Shown here one piece after another: positions 16,083-25,128 of a DNA stretch of 47,701 bases (position 1 is its first letter; every line of letters begins with the position of its first letter). A model generated the notes under the pieces. The model was not told the origin of the DNA. It saw only the letters and a program-made list of their open reading frames with translations, and made no database searches. Origin of the DNA: Roseovarius nitratireducens (GTDB taxonomy: Bacteria > Pseudomonadota > Alphaproteobacteria > Rhodobacterales > Rhodobacteraceae); the NCBI RefSeq assembly GCF_002925845.1, contig NZ_PDNI01000032.1, positions 1 to 47,701 on the forward strand. Direction: 5' to 3'. Position numbers and translations under genes: made by a program.

Positions 16083-16265
16083 GTTGGTGCCTGTGTAAAC
16101 AGGTGAAAAGGGAATGTGCAGCCGCAAGACGCGCGGTCAAGTACAGCCGCCCCCGCGACCGTGACCGGAGAGGTTGCTCAGAGCCACTGGCGTTTGCCGG
16201 GAAGGATGAGCCACCGAAGGGCTTAGGCCCGAGATCCGCAAGCCGGGAGACCTGCCAGCACAAAC
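16083..16265 (+). promoter_or_regulatory. Cobalamin (AdoCbl) riboswitch 1
   Basis: It shows the ordered landmarks of the cobalamin aptamer: GTGCCTGTGTAAACAGGTGAAAAGGGAA, GCCGCCCCCGCGACCGTGACC, GAGCCACTGG, GCCGGGAAGG and the B12 box AGCCGGGAGACCTGCC (16241-16256). Downstream, GTCCCA-TGAACA-TGGGAC (16341-16358) can form a hairpin directly before the ribosome-binding region of the DUF1636 gene, a likely translational switch. It would shut off the large cobW-cobA operon when B12 is abundant. Confidence 0.9.
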
Positions 16266-16365
16266 TGCTTGAAACCGGACGGGGTGTTCCGGTGACGGGA
16301 TTGCGCCCTTTGATCGGGTTCGTTCCGCCATCTGACCCGCGTCCCATGAACATGGGACCGAGGAC

Positions 16366-16764
16366 GTGGAAAAGAATGCCAAACGTCAGTCAGAAACTGA
16401 GTTGCTTGTTTGTATCAAATGCAAGCGACCGCACGCAGTTCCGTCAGATTCGCGCCGTCCCGGACAGGCACTCTTTGATCGCATAACAACTCTGCAAACA
16501 CCCGATGGCGTGAAGATTACTGCCGTCGAGTGCCTTCAGAATTGTGATCACGGTTGCACGATCGCCCTTCGAGGGGGGAGTTCGAAATGGACTTATGTTT
16601 TCGCGAATGTCGATGAAACGGCCCATCCGGAGGTGATCCTCGCCGGGGCCAGGCAGTACCGTGACAGTACTGATGGCATCATCCCTTGGCGCGAGCGACC
16701 TGACCATTTCAAGCGCAATTGCGTTGCGCGCATTCCCCCCGTCGTCCAGCCCCAGGAGACCTGA
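16366..16764 (+). CDS. DUF1636 family predicted metal-binding protein (copy 1)
   Basis: A 132-residue protein with cysteines in CIKCKRPH and CLQNCDHGC, the small ferredoxin/thioredoxin-like pattern of DUF1636 (COG5469, predicted metal-binding). Such genes are often found next to cobW in alphaproteobacterial cob operons; the function is not known. The only in-frame start is GTG at 16366, close behind GAGG. It is first in the riboswitch-controlled operon and ends one base before cobW. A paralogue closes the same operon at 29515. Confidence 0.75.
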   Translation: MEKNAKRQSETELLVCIKCKRPHAVPSDSRRPGQALFDRITTLQTPDGVKITAVECLQNCDHGCTIALRGGSSKWTYVFANVDETAHPEVILAGARQYRDSTDGIIPWRERPDHFKRNCVARIPPVVQPQET

Positions 16765-16765
16765 C

Positions 16766-17821
16766 ATGACCAATCTCGCAAAGCTGTCAGTGACGGTGAT
16801 CACCGGCTTTCTCGGCTCGGGAAAGACCACCCTGATCTCGCATTTGATGCGGAATCCGGGCGGTCGGCGGCTGGCCGTTGTCGTCAACGAATTCGGCGAT
16901 GTTGGCGTCGATGGTGAAATCCTCAAGGGCTGTGCCATTCCCGATTGCCCGGCGGAAAACATCATGGAACTGGCCAACGGCTGCATCTGCTGCACCGTGG
17001 CCGATGACTTCATCCCGACGATCGAGGCGCTGATGGCGCTGGATCCCCGCCCGGATCACATCCTGATAGAGACCTCTGGCCTTGCCCTGCCCAAGCCGTT
17101 GCTCAAGGCTTTCGAATGGCCCGACATCCGCTCGAAGATCACAGTTGACGGCGTGATCGCGCTCGTTGATGCCGAGGCGGTGGCGGCGGGCCGTTTTGCC
17201 CCCGACGTGTCTCGCGTGGACGCGCAAAGGCTGGCCGATGACAGCCTCGACCACGATACGCCGCTGTCCGAGGTCTTCAAGGATCAGATTTCTTGTGCCG
17301 ACATCGTTCTTCTAACAAAGCCCGATCTGGCTGGTCGCGAGGGCGTGGCCAAGGCACGCGAGATCATTGCCGCCGAGGCCCCGCACCCGATACCCGTTGT
17401 TGAGGTCGCCGAAGGCGCGGTGGACCCGCGCGTCATCCTCGGGCTTGAAGCGGCGGCTGAAGATGACATGGACGCCCGTCCCTCCCATCACGACGACCAC
17501 GACGATCACGAGCATGACGATTTCGAATCGATCGTCGTGGACATCTCCGAACTGGCCGATCCGGCCGAGCTGGTGCGTGCCATAGAAAGGCTGGCGAATG
17601 AGAACAACATACTGAGGGTCAAGGGCTATGCCAGCGTCGTGGGCAAACCGATGCGCCTGCTGGTGCAGGCGGTCGGCGTACGGGTGCGCCATCAATACGA
17701 CCGTCCCTGGAAGGCCGACGAGGCCCGCGTCGGGCGTCTGGTGGTGATCGCCGAACACGACGACATCGACCCTGACGCCATCCGCGCCGTGCTGGCCCCG
17801 GCCATGCAGGCCGCAGGGTAA
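16766..17821 (+). CDS. cobW: CobW, G3E-family GTPase
   Basis: A 351-residue metallochaperone-type GTPase. Walker A is GFLGSGKT (14-21), the CxCC metal motif GCICCT has Cys73, Cys75 and Cys76, and the NKxD-type region reads LLTKPDL. A His/Asp-rich loop follows at about 241-252 (HHDDHDDHEHDD), ahead of the C-terminal CobW_C domain. CobW proteins are thought to supply cobalt to the CobNST chelatase. It is immediately followed by cobN, which fits that role. Confidence 0.92.
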   Translation: MTNLAKLSVTVITGFLGSGKTTLISHLMRNPGGRRLAVVVNEFGDVGVDGEILKGCAIPDCPAENIMELANGCICCTVADDFIPTIEALMALDPRPDHILIETSGLALPKPLLKAFEWPDIRSKITVDGVIALVDAEAVAAGRFAPDVSRVDAQRLADDSLDHDTPLSEVFKDQISCADIVLLTKPDLAGREGVAKAREIIAAEAPHPIPVVEVAEGAVDPRVILGLEAAAEDDMDARPSHHDDHDDHEHDDFESIVVDISELADPAELVRAIERLANENNILRVKGYASVVGKPMRLLVQAVGVRVRHQYDRPWKADEARVGRLVVIAEHDDIDPDAIRAVLAPAMQAAG

Positions 17822-17836
17822 GTCGGTCCCGCAGCC

Positions 17837-20800
17837 ATGCATGTCGTCTTCCGCGAAAGCCACGGCCTCGAAGAGACGGACACTCCTACGGATCTGGGAC
17901 AGGATCCGGCGGAGCTGGTGGTCCTGTCCTTTTCCGACAGTGACCTTGGCGCCTTCGCAGACGGCTGGCGGCGCGGCGGCGGGCCCGAGGGCAAGCTGCC
18001 CAGCCTGCGTCTGGCGAACCTGACGGCGCTGCGCCATCCCCTCTCCGTTGATACTTATGTCGAAAATACGCTGGCCGGGGCCAAGGGTATCCTGATCCGG
18101 TTGATTGGCGGCATGCCATACTGGGAATACGGCGTGCAGAGTGTTCTGGCGCTGGCGCAGCGCGAGAGGATCGCAGTCGCCGTATTGCCCGCGGATGGGC
18201 GGGAAGACGCGCGGCTGGACGCGGTGTCCACCTTGCCCGTCTCGACCCTGCGGCGGCTGTCTCATCTGTGCGATGCGGGCGGGGCCGTGGCGGCACAGGC
18301 CGCGCTGGCGCAGATGGCGCTGGCCGCCGGGCTCTACGCCGCGCCCGTGCGCGGGGCAAAGTCCGTCCCGGTTGTCGGTGCATGGACGCCGGAGGAGGGT
18401 GTGGCCTGTCCGGTGGCCGACATGCCCACGACCGAAGCGACGCGCGTACTGATCGTCTTCTACCGCTCCTATCTTGTGGCGGCGGATCTCGCGCCGATCA
18501 CGGCGCTGGTCAGCGCCTTTCGCGGGCAGGGATATCATGTGCGCGCGCTGTTCGTGCCCTCGCTGAAAGCGCCCGATGCCACCGGTTGGCTGGCCCGTCA
18601 GGTGCGCGCCTATGCCCCGGATGCCATCGTCAACGCCACCGCCTTCAGCGGAAAGGGCTTCGGCGAGGGCTCGCCGCTCGATGTGGGCGAGGTGCCGGTC
18701 TTTCAGGTGGCGCTGGCCACCTCGAGCCGCGATGCATGGGCCGGGGCGGAGCGTGGCCTCTCGCCCGCCGATCTGGCGATGCACGTCGTCCTACCCGAGG
18801 TGGACGGGCGGCTTATGGGCGGTATCGTGTCCTTCAAAGAGCCAGACGTGCGCGACCCGGATCTGCAATTCTCCCGTTTTGCCCATAGCGCTGATGCTGA
18901 GCGTATCGACGCCGTCGTGGCCCGCGTGCGCGGCTGGCTTGATCTGGCCGCGAAACCGGTGACCAAGCGGCGTGTGGCGCTGGTGCTATCCACCTATCCC
19001 GGCAAGGACTGGAACATGGGTCATGCGGTGGGGCTGGATGCACCCGCTTCGGCCCATGCAATCCTGTCGGATCTGGCGCAGTCCGGGTATGAGGTGGACG
19101 TGGCCGCGCGGGAGCTTGAGAAGCGGCTTTTGGCGCGCGAGATGCGACTGCCGCTTTCGGAGTATGAGATACTTCTCAAGCAAATCCCGCAACGGCTCAG
19201 GAACGATCTTGACGCGACATGGGGCGCGCCCGAAGACGACGACAGTTTTATTGATGGGGCCTTTCACTTTGCGGTGCTGCGAACCGGGCGCGGGCTCGTG
19301 GCGTTGCAGCCCGAGCGCGGCACGCCAAAGCGGCGTGATGACGAATATCACGACCTGACCCGCACCCCGCGGCACGCCTATGTGGCCTTTTACCTATGGC
19401 TTCAGGGCCAGGCGGACGCGCTGATCCATATCGGCGCGCATGGCACACTGGAATGGCTGCCCGGCAAATCCGTGGCGCTGTCTGGCGAGTGCTGGCCCGA
19501 GGTGCTGACGGGCGCGCTGCCGGTGATTTACCCGTTCATCGTCAATGACCCCGGCGAGGCCGCGCAGGCCAAGCGGCGGATTGGCGCGATGACGCTGGGC
19601 CATGTGCCGCCACCGCTGCGCCAGAGCGAGACGCCCGACAGGTTGTCGCGTCTAGAGGCGCTGCTCGACGAGTTCTCGAATGCTGACGGTTTGGACCCCG
19701 AGCGCCGTGACCGGCTGCAGGCGGATATACGGGCCGAGGCGCAGGCGCAGGGGGTCGAGGACAATCTCGGGCTCGACCGCGCGGCCTGTGCCGCCGAGGC
19801 GATCACCCGGATTGATCGCTTTGTCTGCGATATTAAGGAAAGCCAGTTCGGTGACGGGCTGCATATCTGGGGCCGAGCGCCGACTGAGGCTGGTGCATTC
19901 GATACGGCGGAGTCCGCCGATGCGGAACGCTGCGCGCTACTCAACGCACTGGACGGGCGGCGGATTGCCGCGGGGCCCTCGGGCTCGCCCTATCGCGGGC
20001 GGCATGACGTATTACCCACCGGTCGCAACCTCTTCACGACGGACCCGCGCTCCGTGCCCACTCGTGCCGCCTATGCCCAAGGGGTCAAGCTGGCCGAGGA
20101 ACTGGTGCGACGGCATCTGCAGGAAGAAGGAGACTGGCCGCGCGGGCTGATCGTAGATCTGTGGGGCTCGGTCACCATGCGCACCGCCGGTGAGGAATTC
20201 GCCATGGCGCTGCACCTGCTTGGGGTCCGCCCCGTCTGGGATCAGGGATCCGAGCGTGTCTCGGGGCTGGAGGTGCTGCCGATTGCCGAACTGGACCGGC
20301 CACGCATCGACGTGACCCTGCGGGTCTCTGGTCTGTTCCGCGATGTCTTCCCGACGCTCTCGGCTCTCTTTACGCAGGCCACGCGTGTGCTGGCCGAGCG
20401 TGACGAGACCCCGGACTGGAACCCCTATGCCGGTCATGATCCCGCGGCGCGGGTTTACGGCCCGGCCCCGGGCAGATTCGGGTTGGGCATGGGCGCAGCG
20501 CTGGACACATTCACGCCTGAGGCGCGCGCGCAGGCCGGGCAGGCCTGGCTCCATGCATCGGCCTGGGCGCTGGACGGGGACAGCGCGACGCATGACATGC
20601 AGGGGCTACGCACGCGTGTGGCCCAGGCCGATAGTTTCGTGCACTTGCAGGACCTGCCCGAGACAGATTTGCTGTTAGCCTCGGATTACGCCGCGCATGA
20701 AGCAGGCTTTGCCGCCGCACAGGGGATTACCGGCGGTCAGGCGCGGCTCTATCATCTGGACACGACCAATCCCGACGCCCCGCGGGCCCGTCTCCTGCCT

Positions 20801-21136
20801 GAAGAGATCGCTCGCGTGGTGCAGGCCCGTGCGTCCAATCCGCGCTGGATTGTCGGGATGCGGGCACATGGCTTTCGCGGTGCTGCCGAGATTGCCGCAA
20901 CGCTCGATCACATGGCCAGTTTTGCGCATCTCGCGGATGCGGTCGGCCCGCATTTGTTCGATGCCTATCACGAGGCCACACTGGGCGACCCTGAGACAGA
21001 GGCTTTTCTGCAAGAGGCCAATCCCGAGGCCCATGCCGCGATGCAGGACACGTTCCGCGCGCTGCATGAGGGTGGGCTGTGGCAGACCCGGCGCAATTCC
21101 ATTCTGGCAGTGCTGCAGAAAGGAATGGCAACATGA
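17837..21136 (+). CDS. cobN: Cobaltochelatase subunit CobN
   Basis: A 1,099-residue large subunit of the aerobic ATP-dependent cobaltochelatase, which puts cobalt into hydrogenobyrinic acid a,c-diamide. It begins with the typical MHVVFRESHGLEE and VVLSFSDSDLGAFADGW. Later landmarks include VLSTYPGKDWNMGHAVGLDAP, LIHIGAHGTLEWLPGK and GRNLFTTDPRSVPTRAA. It is somewhat shorter than the roughly 1,270-residue Pseudomonas denitrificans protein but intact. The CobS and CobT partners are not in this window. It overlaps cobG by 4 bp. Confidence 0.95.
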   Translation: MHVVFRESHGLEETDTPTDLGQDPAELVVLSFSDSDLGAFADGWRRGGGPEGKLPSLRLANLTALRHPLSVDTYVENTLAGAKGILIRLIGGMPYWEYGVQSVLALAQRERIAVAVLPADGREDARLDAVSTLPVSTLRRLSHLCDAGGAVAAQAALAQMALAAGLYAAPVRGAKSVPVVGAWTPEEGVACPVADMPTTEATRVLIVFYRSYLVAADLAPITALVSAFRGQGYHVRALFVPSLKAPDATGWLARQVRAYAPDAIVNATAFSGKGFGEGSPLDVGEVPVFQVALATSSRDAWAGAERGLSPADLAMHVVLPEVDGRLMGGIVSFKEPDVRDPDLQFSRFAHSADAERIDAVVARVRGWLDLAAKPVTKRRVALVLSTYPGKDWNMGHAVGLDAPASAHAILSDLAQSGYEVDVAARELEKRLLAREMRLPLSEYEILLKQIPQRLRNDLDATWGAPEDDDSFIDGAFHFAVLRTGRGLVALQPERGTPKRRDDEYHDLTRTPRHAYVAFYLWLQGQADALIHIGAHGTLEWLPGKSVALSGECWPEVLTGALPVIYPFIVNDPGEAAQAKRRIGAMTLGHVPPPLRQSETPDRLSRLEALLDEFSNADGLDPERRDRLQADIRAEAQAQGVEDNLGLDRAACAAEAITRIDRFVCDIKESQFGDGLHIWGRAPTEAGAFDTAESADAERCALLNALDGRRIAAGPSGSPYRGRHDVLPTGRNLFTTDPRSVPTRAAYAQGVKLAEELVRRHLQEEGDWPRGLIVDLWGSVTMRTAGEEFAMALHLLGVRPVWDQGSERVSGLEVLPIAELDRPRIDVTLRVSGLFRDVFPTLSALFTQATRVLAERDETPDWNPYAGHDPAARVYGPAPGRFGLGMGAALDTFTPEARAQAGQAWLHASAWALDGDSATHDMQGLRTRVAQADSFVHLQDLPETDLLLASDYAAHEAGFAAAQGITGGQARLYHLDTTNPDAPRARLLPEEIARVVQARASNPRWIVGMRAHGFRGAAEIAATLDHMASFAHLADAVGPHLFDAYHEATLGDPETEAFLQEANPEAHAAMQDTFRALHEGGLWQTRRNSILAVLQKGMAT

Positions 21137-22281
21137 CCGGGAGGAGGGCGGAAAGCGCGATCGTGAAGGGCTGGTGCCCCGGTGCGCATCGTCCGATGAT
21201 GTCCGGCGACGGGCTGGTGGTGCGGGTGCGCCCTTTTCGCGCGACGCTGTCGCCTGATCAGGTTCACGGGCTCTGCGATCTGGCGCGGCGTTTCGGCAAT
21301 GGCACATTGGATCTGACCAGTCGCGCCAACCTGCAGATCCGTGCCGTGGCCGAGGTAGATTTCGCCCAGCTGCTTGTCGAATTGGACGGCTTGGGCCTGC
21401 TGGATGCAGATCCGGCCATCGAAGGACATCGCAATATCCTGATGGCCCCTGACTGGACGGCAAGTGATTTGACCGACAGACTATACGGGGCTCTGCTGGA
21501 TATCCTTCCTGGCTTGCCCCGACTGCCCGAGAAGATGGGCTATGCGCTGGACACTGGCGTAGAGGCGCTGCTTGTCCATGGATCAGCCGATTTCCGCTTC
21601 GAAAAGGATACCGAGGGCCGGCTGCTTCTCCGTGCCGATGGCGCGGCAAAAGGCAGGCCCGTCGAGGAATCTGACGCGTTCGCGGCTCTGTCCGAGATGG
21701 TGGCATGGTTTGTCGAATCTGGAGGGTTCGAGGCTGGCCGGATGGCGCGGCACCTGCGCGAGACGCCGCTCCCGGATGAATGGCAAGTCCAGGAACCCCG
21801 CGCCGCCGCAATGTCCCTATCGCCCGGCCCTACGGGAAGCGGCCTCATCCTTGGCGCCCCCTTCGGCAGCCTGTCGGCGGACGCATTGGACCTCGCGATG
21901 CAGGCCTCTGGCGTCACAGAGATGCGCCTGATGCTGGGCCGTCTCTTCTGGCTACGGGGCAGTAAAGCCAAGGACGCCCCAGGTTTCGTCGCTACTCCGG
22001 CTTCTGCCTTGCTGACCGCGCATGCCTGTCCCGGCGCGCCGCTTTGCCCACAGGCCACGGTCGAGACGCGTGTTCTGGCCAAACGGCTGGCAGAGCGGGT
22101 GGATGGCAGCTTGCATGTCTCCGGATGTGCCAAGGGCTGCGCCCAGCCCCGCCGCGCCGATGTCACGCTGACCGGACGAAACGGGCGCTATGACCTTGTC
22201 CGGAATGGCGCACCGTGGGAAGAGCCCTCAGCCCAGGGGCTGGCCACCGACGACCTTCATGACCTGACCAGGATCCCTTGA
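21133..22281 (+). CDS. cobG: Precorrin-3B synthase CobG
   Basis: A 382-residue sulfite/nitrite-reductase-like monooxygenase of the oxygen-dependent pathway. It has two ferredoxin-like halves (VKGWCPGAHRPMMSGDGLVVRVRP at the start) and an Fe-S cluster site (HACPGAPLCPQ and VSGCAKGC) near the C-terminus. The start at 21133 gives a 4-bp overlap with cobN. Its presence marks the aerobic route and makes a CobZ substitute unnecessary. Confidence 0.9.
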   Translation: MTGRRAESAIVKGWCPGAHRPMMSGDGLVVRVRPFRATLSPDQVHGLCDLARRFGNGTLDLTSRANLQIRAVAEVDFAQLLVELDGLGLLDADPAIEGHRNILMAPDWTASDLTDRLYGALLDILPGLPRLPEKMGYALDTGVEALLVHGSADFRFEKDTEGRLLLRADGAAKGRPVEESDAFAALSEMVAWFVESGGFEAGRMARHLRETPLPDEWQVQEPRAAAMSLSPGPTGSGLILGAPFGSLSADALDLAMQASGVTEMRLMLGRLFWLRGSKAKDAPGFVATPASALLTAHACPGAPLCPQATVETRVLAKRLAERVDGSLHVSGCAKGCAQPRRADVTLTGRNGRYDLVRNGAPWEEPSAQGLATDDLHDLTRIP

Positions 22282-22911
22282 ATGCCCTACGAATACGAAA
22301 GAGACGGCGCCGCCATTTATGCCGAGAGCTTTGCCACCATTCGTGCCGAAGCGAATCTGGCGCGGTTCCAGCCGGAAGAAGAGCGGATCGTTGTCCGCAT
22401 GATCCACGCCGCCGGGCTGGTCGGGCTGGAAGAACACATCCGCTTTTCGCCGGGCTTTGCCCGGACCGCCCGCGCCGCGCTTGAGTCCGGCGCGCCCATC
22501 CTTTGCGATGCGCGGATGGTGTCCGAAGGCATCACCCGCGCGCGGCTGCCTGCCGACAATAACGTGATCTGTACCTTGCATGCCGAGGGCATCCACGACC
22601 TGGCCCGGAACATGGGCAACACCCGATCCGCCGCCGCGCTGGAATTGTGGCGGTCCCGGCTGGAGGGCGCGCTCGTGGCCATTGGCAACGCGCCCACGGC
22701 GCTGTTTTACCTGCTCAACATGCTCGAAGATCCGGCCTGTCCTCGTCCGGCGGCCGTCATTGGCTGCCCGGTGGGCTTTGTCGGCGCGCGCGAAAGCAAG
22801 GACGCACTGTGGGCGGATCAGCCGGTGCCGTGCTGTATCGTCGAAGGCCGTCTTGGCGGCAGCGCCATCACCGTCGCGGCCATCAATGCCATCGCGAGCC
22901 GCGAGGAATGA
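22282..22911 (+). CDS. cobH: Precorrin-8X methylmutase CobH
   Basis: A 209-residue enzyme that moves the C-11 methyl group to C-12, giving hydrogenobyrinic acid. The catalytic histidine lies in VRMIHAAGLV (His42), followed by LEEHIRFSPGF and GAPILCDARMVSEGI. It begins directly after the cobG stop and overlaps cobI by 4 bp. Confidence 0.94.
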   Translation: MPYEYERDGAAIYAESFATIRAEANLARFQPEEERIVVRMIHAAGLVGLEEHIRFSPGFARTARAALESGAPILCDARMVSEGITRARLPADNNVICTLHAEGIHDLARNMGNTRSAAALELWRSRLEGALVAIGNAPTALFYLLNMLEDPACPRPAAVIGCPVGFVGARESKDALWADQPVPCCIVEGRLGGSAITVAAINAIASREE

Positions 22912-23651
22912 GCGGCGGCGTGCGCACGCAAGGCACAATCTGGGGCGTCGGGCTGGGCCCCGGCGACCCCGAGCTGATGTCGGTCAAGGCGGACCGGCTG
23001 TTACGGGAGGCTTCGCATGTGGCTTATTTCCGAAAGACGGGCCGTACCGGCCAGGCGCGGCGCATCCTTGAGGGCCTGCCGCGCGCGGATGCGGTCGAAA
23101 TTGCCATGGAATACCCGGTGACAACCGAGATTCCCTTCAGCGATCCGCGCTACAATGAGATATTATCCGCCTTTTACGAAGAAAGCGCCGCGCGCCTTCG
23201 CGCCCTGTCGGAGGCCGGGCAGGCCGTGGTTGTCGTAAGCGAAGGGGACCCCTTCTTCTACGGCTCCTTCATGCATCTCTATTCCCGGCTCAAGGACAAT
23301 TGCCCGGTTGAGGTCGTGCCCGCGATTACCGGCATGAGCGCTGCCTGGACCGCAACCGGTGTACCCATCACATGGGGCGACGATGTGCTCAGCGTGCTGA
23401 TGGGCACCTTGCCCGAAGACGCTCTGGTCGAGCACATGGCCCGAGTCGATGCGCTGGTGATCATGAAGATCGGCCGCAATCTCGTGAAAATCTGCAACGC
23501 ACTGCGCCGCGCCGGCCGGTTCGACGCGGCGTGGCTGGTCGAGTATGCCGCGATGGCTGATCAAACCGTGCAAAAGCTGTCCGAGGCGGGCGACCGAGTG
23601 GCCCCTTATTTCTCGATCATCGTGGTGCATGGCAACGGGAGGCGCCCGTGA
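22908..23651 (+). CDS. cobI: Precorrin-2 C20-methyltransferase CobI
   Basis: A 247-residue SAM-dependent tetrapyrrole methylase: GVGLGPGDPELMSVKA near the N-terminus, VVVSEGDPFFYGSFMHLY in the middle and EVVPAITGMSAAWTATG after it. The ATG at 22908 overlaps the cobH stop (ATGA); frames opening earlier lie over cobH. It makes precorrin-3A. Confidence 0.92.
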   Translation: MSGGVRTQGTIWGVGLGPGDPELMSVKADRLLREASHVAYFRKTGRTGQARRILEGLPRADAVEIAMEYPVTTEIPFSDPRYNEILSAFYEESAARLRALSEAGQAVVVVSEGDPFFYGSFMHLYSRLKDNCPVEVVPAITGMSAAWTATGVPITWGDDVLSVLMGTLPEDALVEHMARVDALVIMKIGRNLVKICNALRRAGRFDAAWLVEYAAMADQTVQKLSEAGDRVAPYFSIIVVHGNGRRP

Positions 23652-24400
23652 CAGGATCGCTCGTCATTGCCGGGCTCGGCCCCGGCGCGGAGGCGCTGGT
23701 GACGCCAGAGGTCAGCTATGCCCTCGCGCAGGCCACCGACGTGGCGGGCTATATTCCCTATGTCGCCCGCGTGACGGAACGGCCCGGGCTGAGGCTGCAC
23801 CCGTCCGACAACAGGGCCGAGATTGACCGGTCGCGGTATGCGTTGGAGATGGCCCTTGCGGGACGCCATGTCGTGGTTGTCTCGTCGGGCGATCCCGGGG
23901 TCTTTGCCATGGCCGCTGCCGTGTTCGAGGCGGTGGAGGCCGGACCTGCCGAATGGCGCGATCTGGAAATCCGTGTGCTGCCCGGCATCACTGCCATGCT
24001 GGCCGCCGCGGCGCGCGCGGGGGCCCCGCTGGGACATGATTTCTGCGCCATCAATCTCAGCGACAATCTCAAACCCTGGGCGCTCATTGAAAAACGGTTG
24101 CGGCTGGCGGCTGAGGCGGATTTCGCCATGGCCTTCTACAATCCGCGTTCCAAATCCCGGCCCGAGGGATTCGCCAAGACATTGCAGATCCTGCGGGAAA
24201 GCTGCAACGATGCACGGCCCGTCATCTTTGCCCGTGCTGTCTCGACACCGGAAGAGGAGATCCACGTGGTGCCGCTCACGAACTGCAAGCCAGAAATGGC
24301 CGATATGCGCACCATGGTTCTGGTGGGGTCCTCCACCACCCGCATCATACAGCGCACGGGCGCGCCAATTGTCTATACCCCCAGATCGGTAGAGACATGA
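23648..24400 (+). CDS. cobJ: Precorrin-3B C17-methyltransferase CobJ
   Basis: A 250-residue ring-contracting methylase. It shows IAGLGPGAEALVTPE at the N-terminus, VVVSSGDPGVFAMAAA, DFAMAFYNPRSKSRP and MRTMVLVGSSTTR. It starts with GTG overlapping the cobI stop by 4 bp. Its last 28 bp overlap the end of cobK, which is on the other strand. Confidence 0.93.
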   Translation: MTGSLVIAGLGPGAEALVTPEVSYALAQATDVAGYIPYVARVTERPGLRLHPSDNRAEIDRSRYALEMALAGRHVVVVSSGDPGVFAMAAAVFEAVEAGPAEWRDLEIRVLPGITAMLAAAARAGAPLGHDFCAINLSDNLKPWALIEKRLRLAAEADFAMAFYNPRSKSRPEGFAKTLQILRESCNDARPVIFARAVSTPEEEIHVVPLTNCKPEMADMRTMVLVGSSTTRIIQRTGAPIVYTPRSVET

Positions 24401-25128
24401 CCCAGCCAGCGCATCACTTCTGGAATGGAATGCGCCTCGGGACGTGCCGGAATGCCGGGGCGGTCGATCATAAGGACCGACAGACCCAGTTCCCGCGCGG
24501 CGAGGATCTTGGCCTGCGCCCCGGCGCCGCCCGCGTTCTTGCACACCAGCAGATCGATGCGATGCTCCGCCAGAAGCGCGCGGTCGCCCTTCAGCGTAAA
24601 GGGCCCACGAGCCAAAATCACCTCTGCCTCGGGAAAGCCCAGCGGCTCCGCCGGCGAGTCCACCAGCCTAAGCAGATAGGTATGTTGCGGATTGGCGGTG
24701 AAGTCCTGCAAATGCATGCGCCCCACGGCCAGCATGACCCGATTTGGCGGACACTCGAGCGCCGCCACTGCGCCCGCGATGTCGGGCACATGGGTCCAGC
24801 GATCCCCGGGCGCGGCCTGCCAGGGCGCGCGGGTCAGGGCGATGAGCGGGATTCCGGTCCGTTCACAGGCGTCGATGGCATTGCGGCTCATCTGCGCAGC
24901 AAAGGGATGGGTCGCATCGATCACATGGGTGATGGCGTGCTCGCGCAGATACCACGCCAGGCCTTCCGCTCCGCCAAAGCCACCCACCCGCATCGGCACG
25001 CCCTGCGGCGTGGGACGCTCCACGCGCCCGGCCATGGACACGGTGCCGGACAGGCCCGCCTCTGCCACAGCGTTGCACAGACTGCGACCTTCGGTCGTGC
25101 CGCCAAGGATCAGGAGGTTTGGGCGCAT
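24373..25128 (-). CDS. cobK: Precorrin-6A reductase CobK (antisense within the operon)
   Basis: A 251-residue NADPH-dependent reductase: LLILGGTTEGRSLCNAV at the start, DATHPFAAQMSRNA, ALTRAPWQ, VMLAVGRMHLQDF and VCKNAGGAGAQAKILAAREL. It is on the minus strand while every gene around it is on the plus strand. Its 3' end overlaps cobJ by 28 bp, and its ATG shares two bases with the cobL ATG (CATG, 25126-25129). Its promoter must therefore lie inside cobL, and its RNA is antisense to the operon message. Confidence 0.93.
   Translation of the reverse strand: MRPNLLILGGTTEGRSLCNAVAEAGLSGTVSMAGRVERPTPQGVPMRVGGFGGAEGLAWYLREHAITHVIDATHPFAAQMSRNAIDACERTGIPLIALTRAPWQAAPGDRWTHVPDIAGAVAALECPPNRVMLAVGRMHLQDFTANPQHTYLLRLVDSPAEPLGFPEAEVILARGPFTLKGDRALLAEHRIDLLVCKNAGGAGAQAKILAARELGLSVLMIDRPGIPARPEAHSIPEVMRWLGHVSTDLGV

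Noticed and set aside
16030-16353. N-terminal extension of CobO through the riboswitch region
   Set aside because: The extension is antisense to the cobalamin aptamer and not conserved-looking; the ATG at 16029 gives the usual CobO length.
17312-18784. A 490-codon minus-strand frame opposite cobW and cobN
   Set aside because: It covers cobW and cobN in antisense and has no motif; both sense genes are intact.
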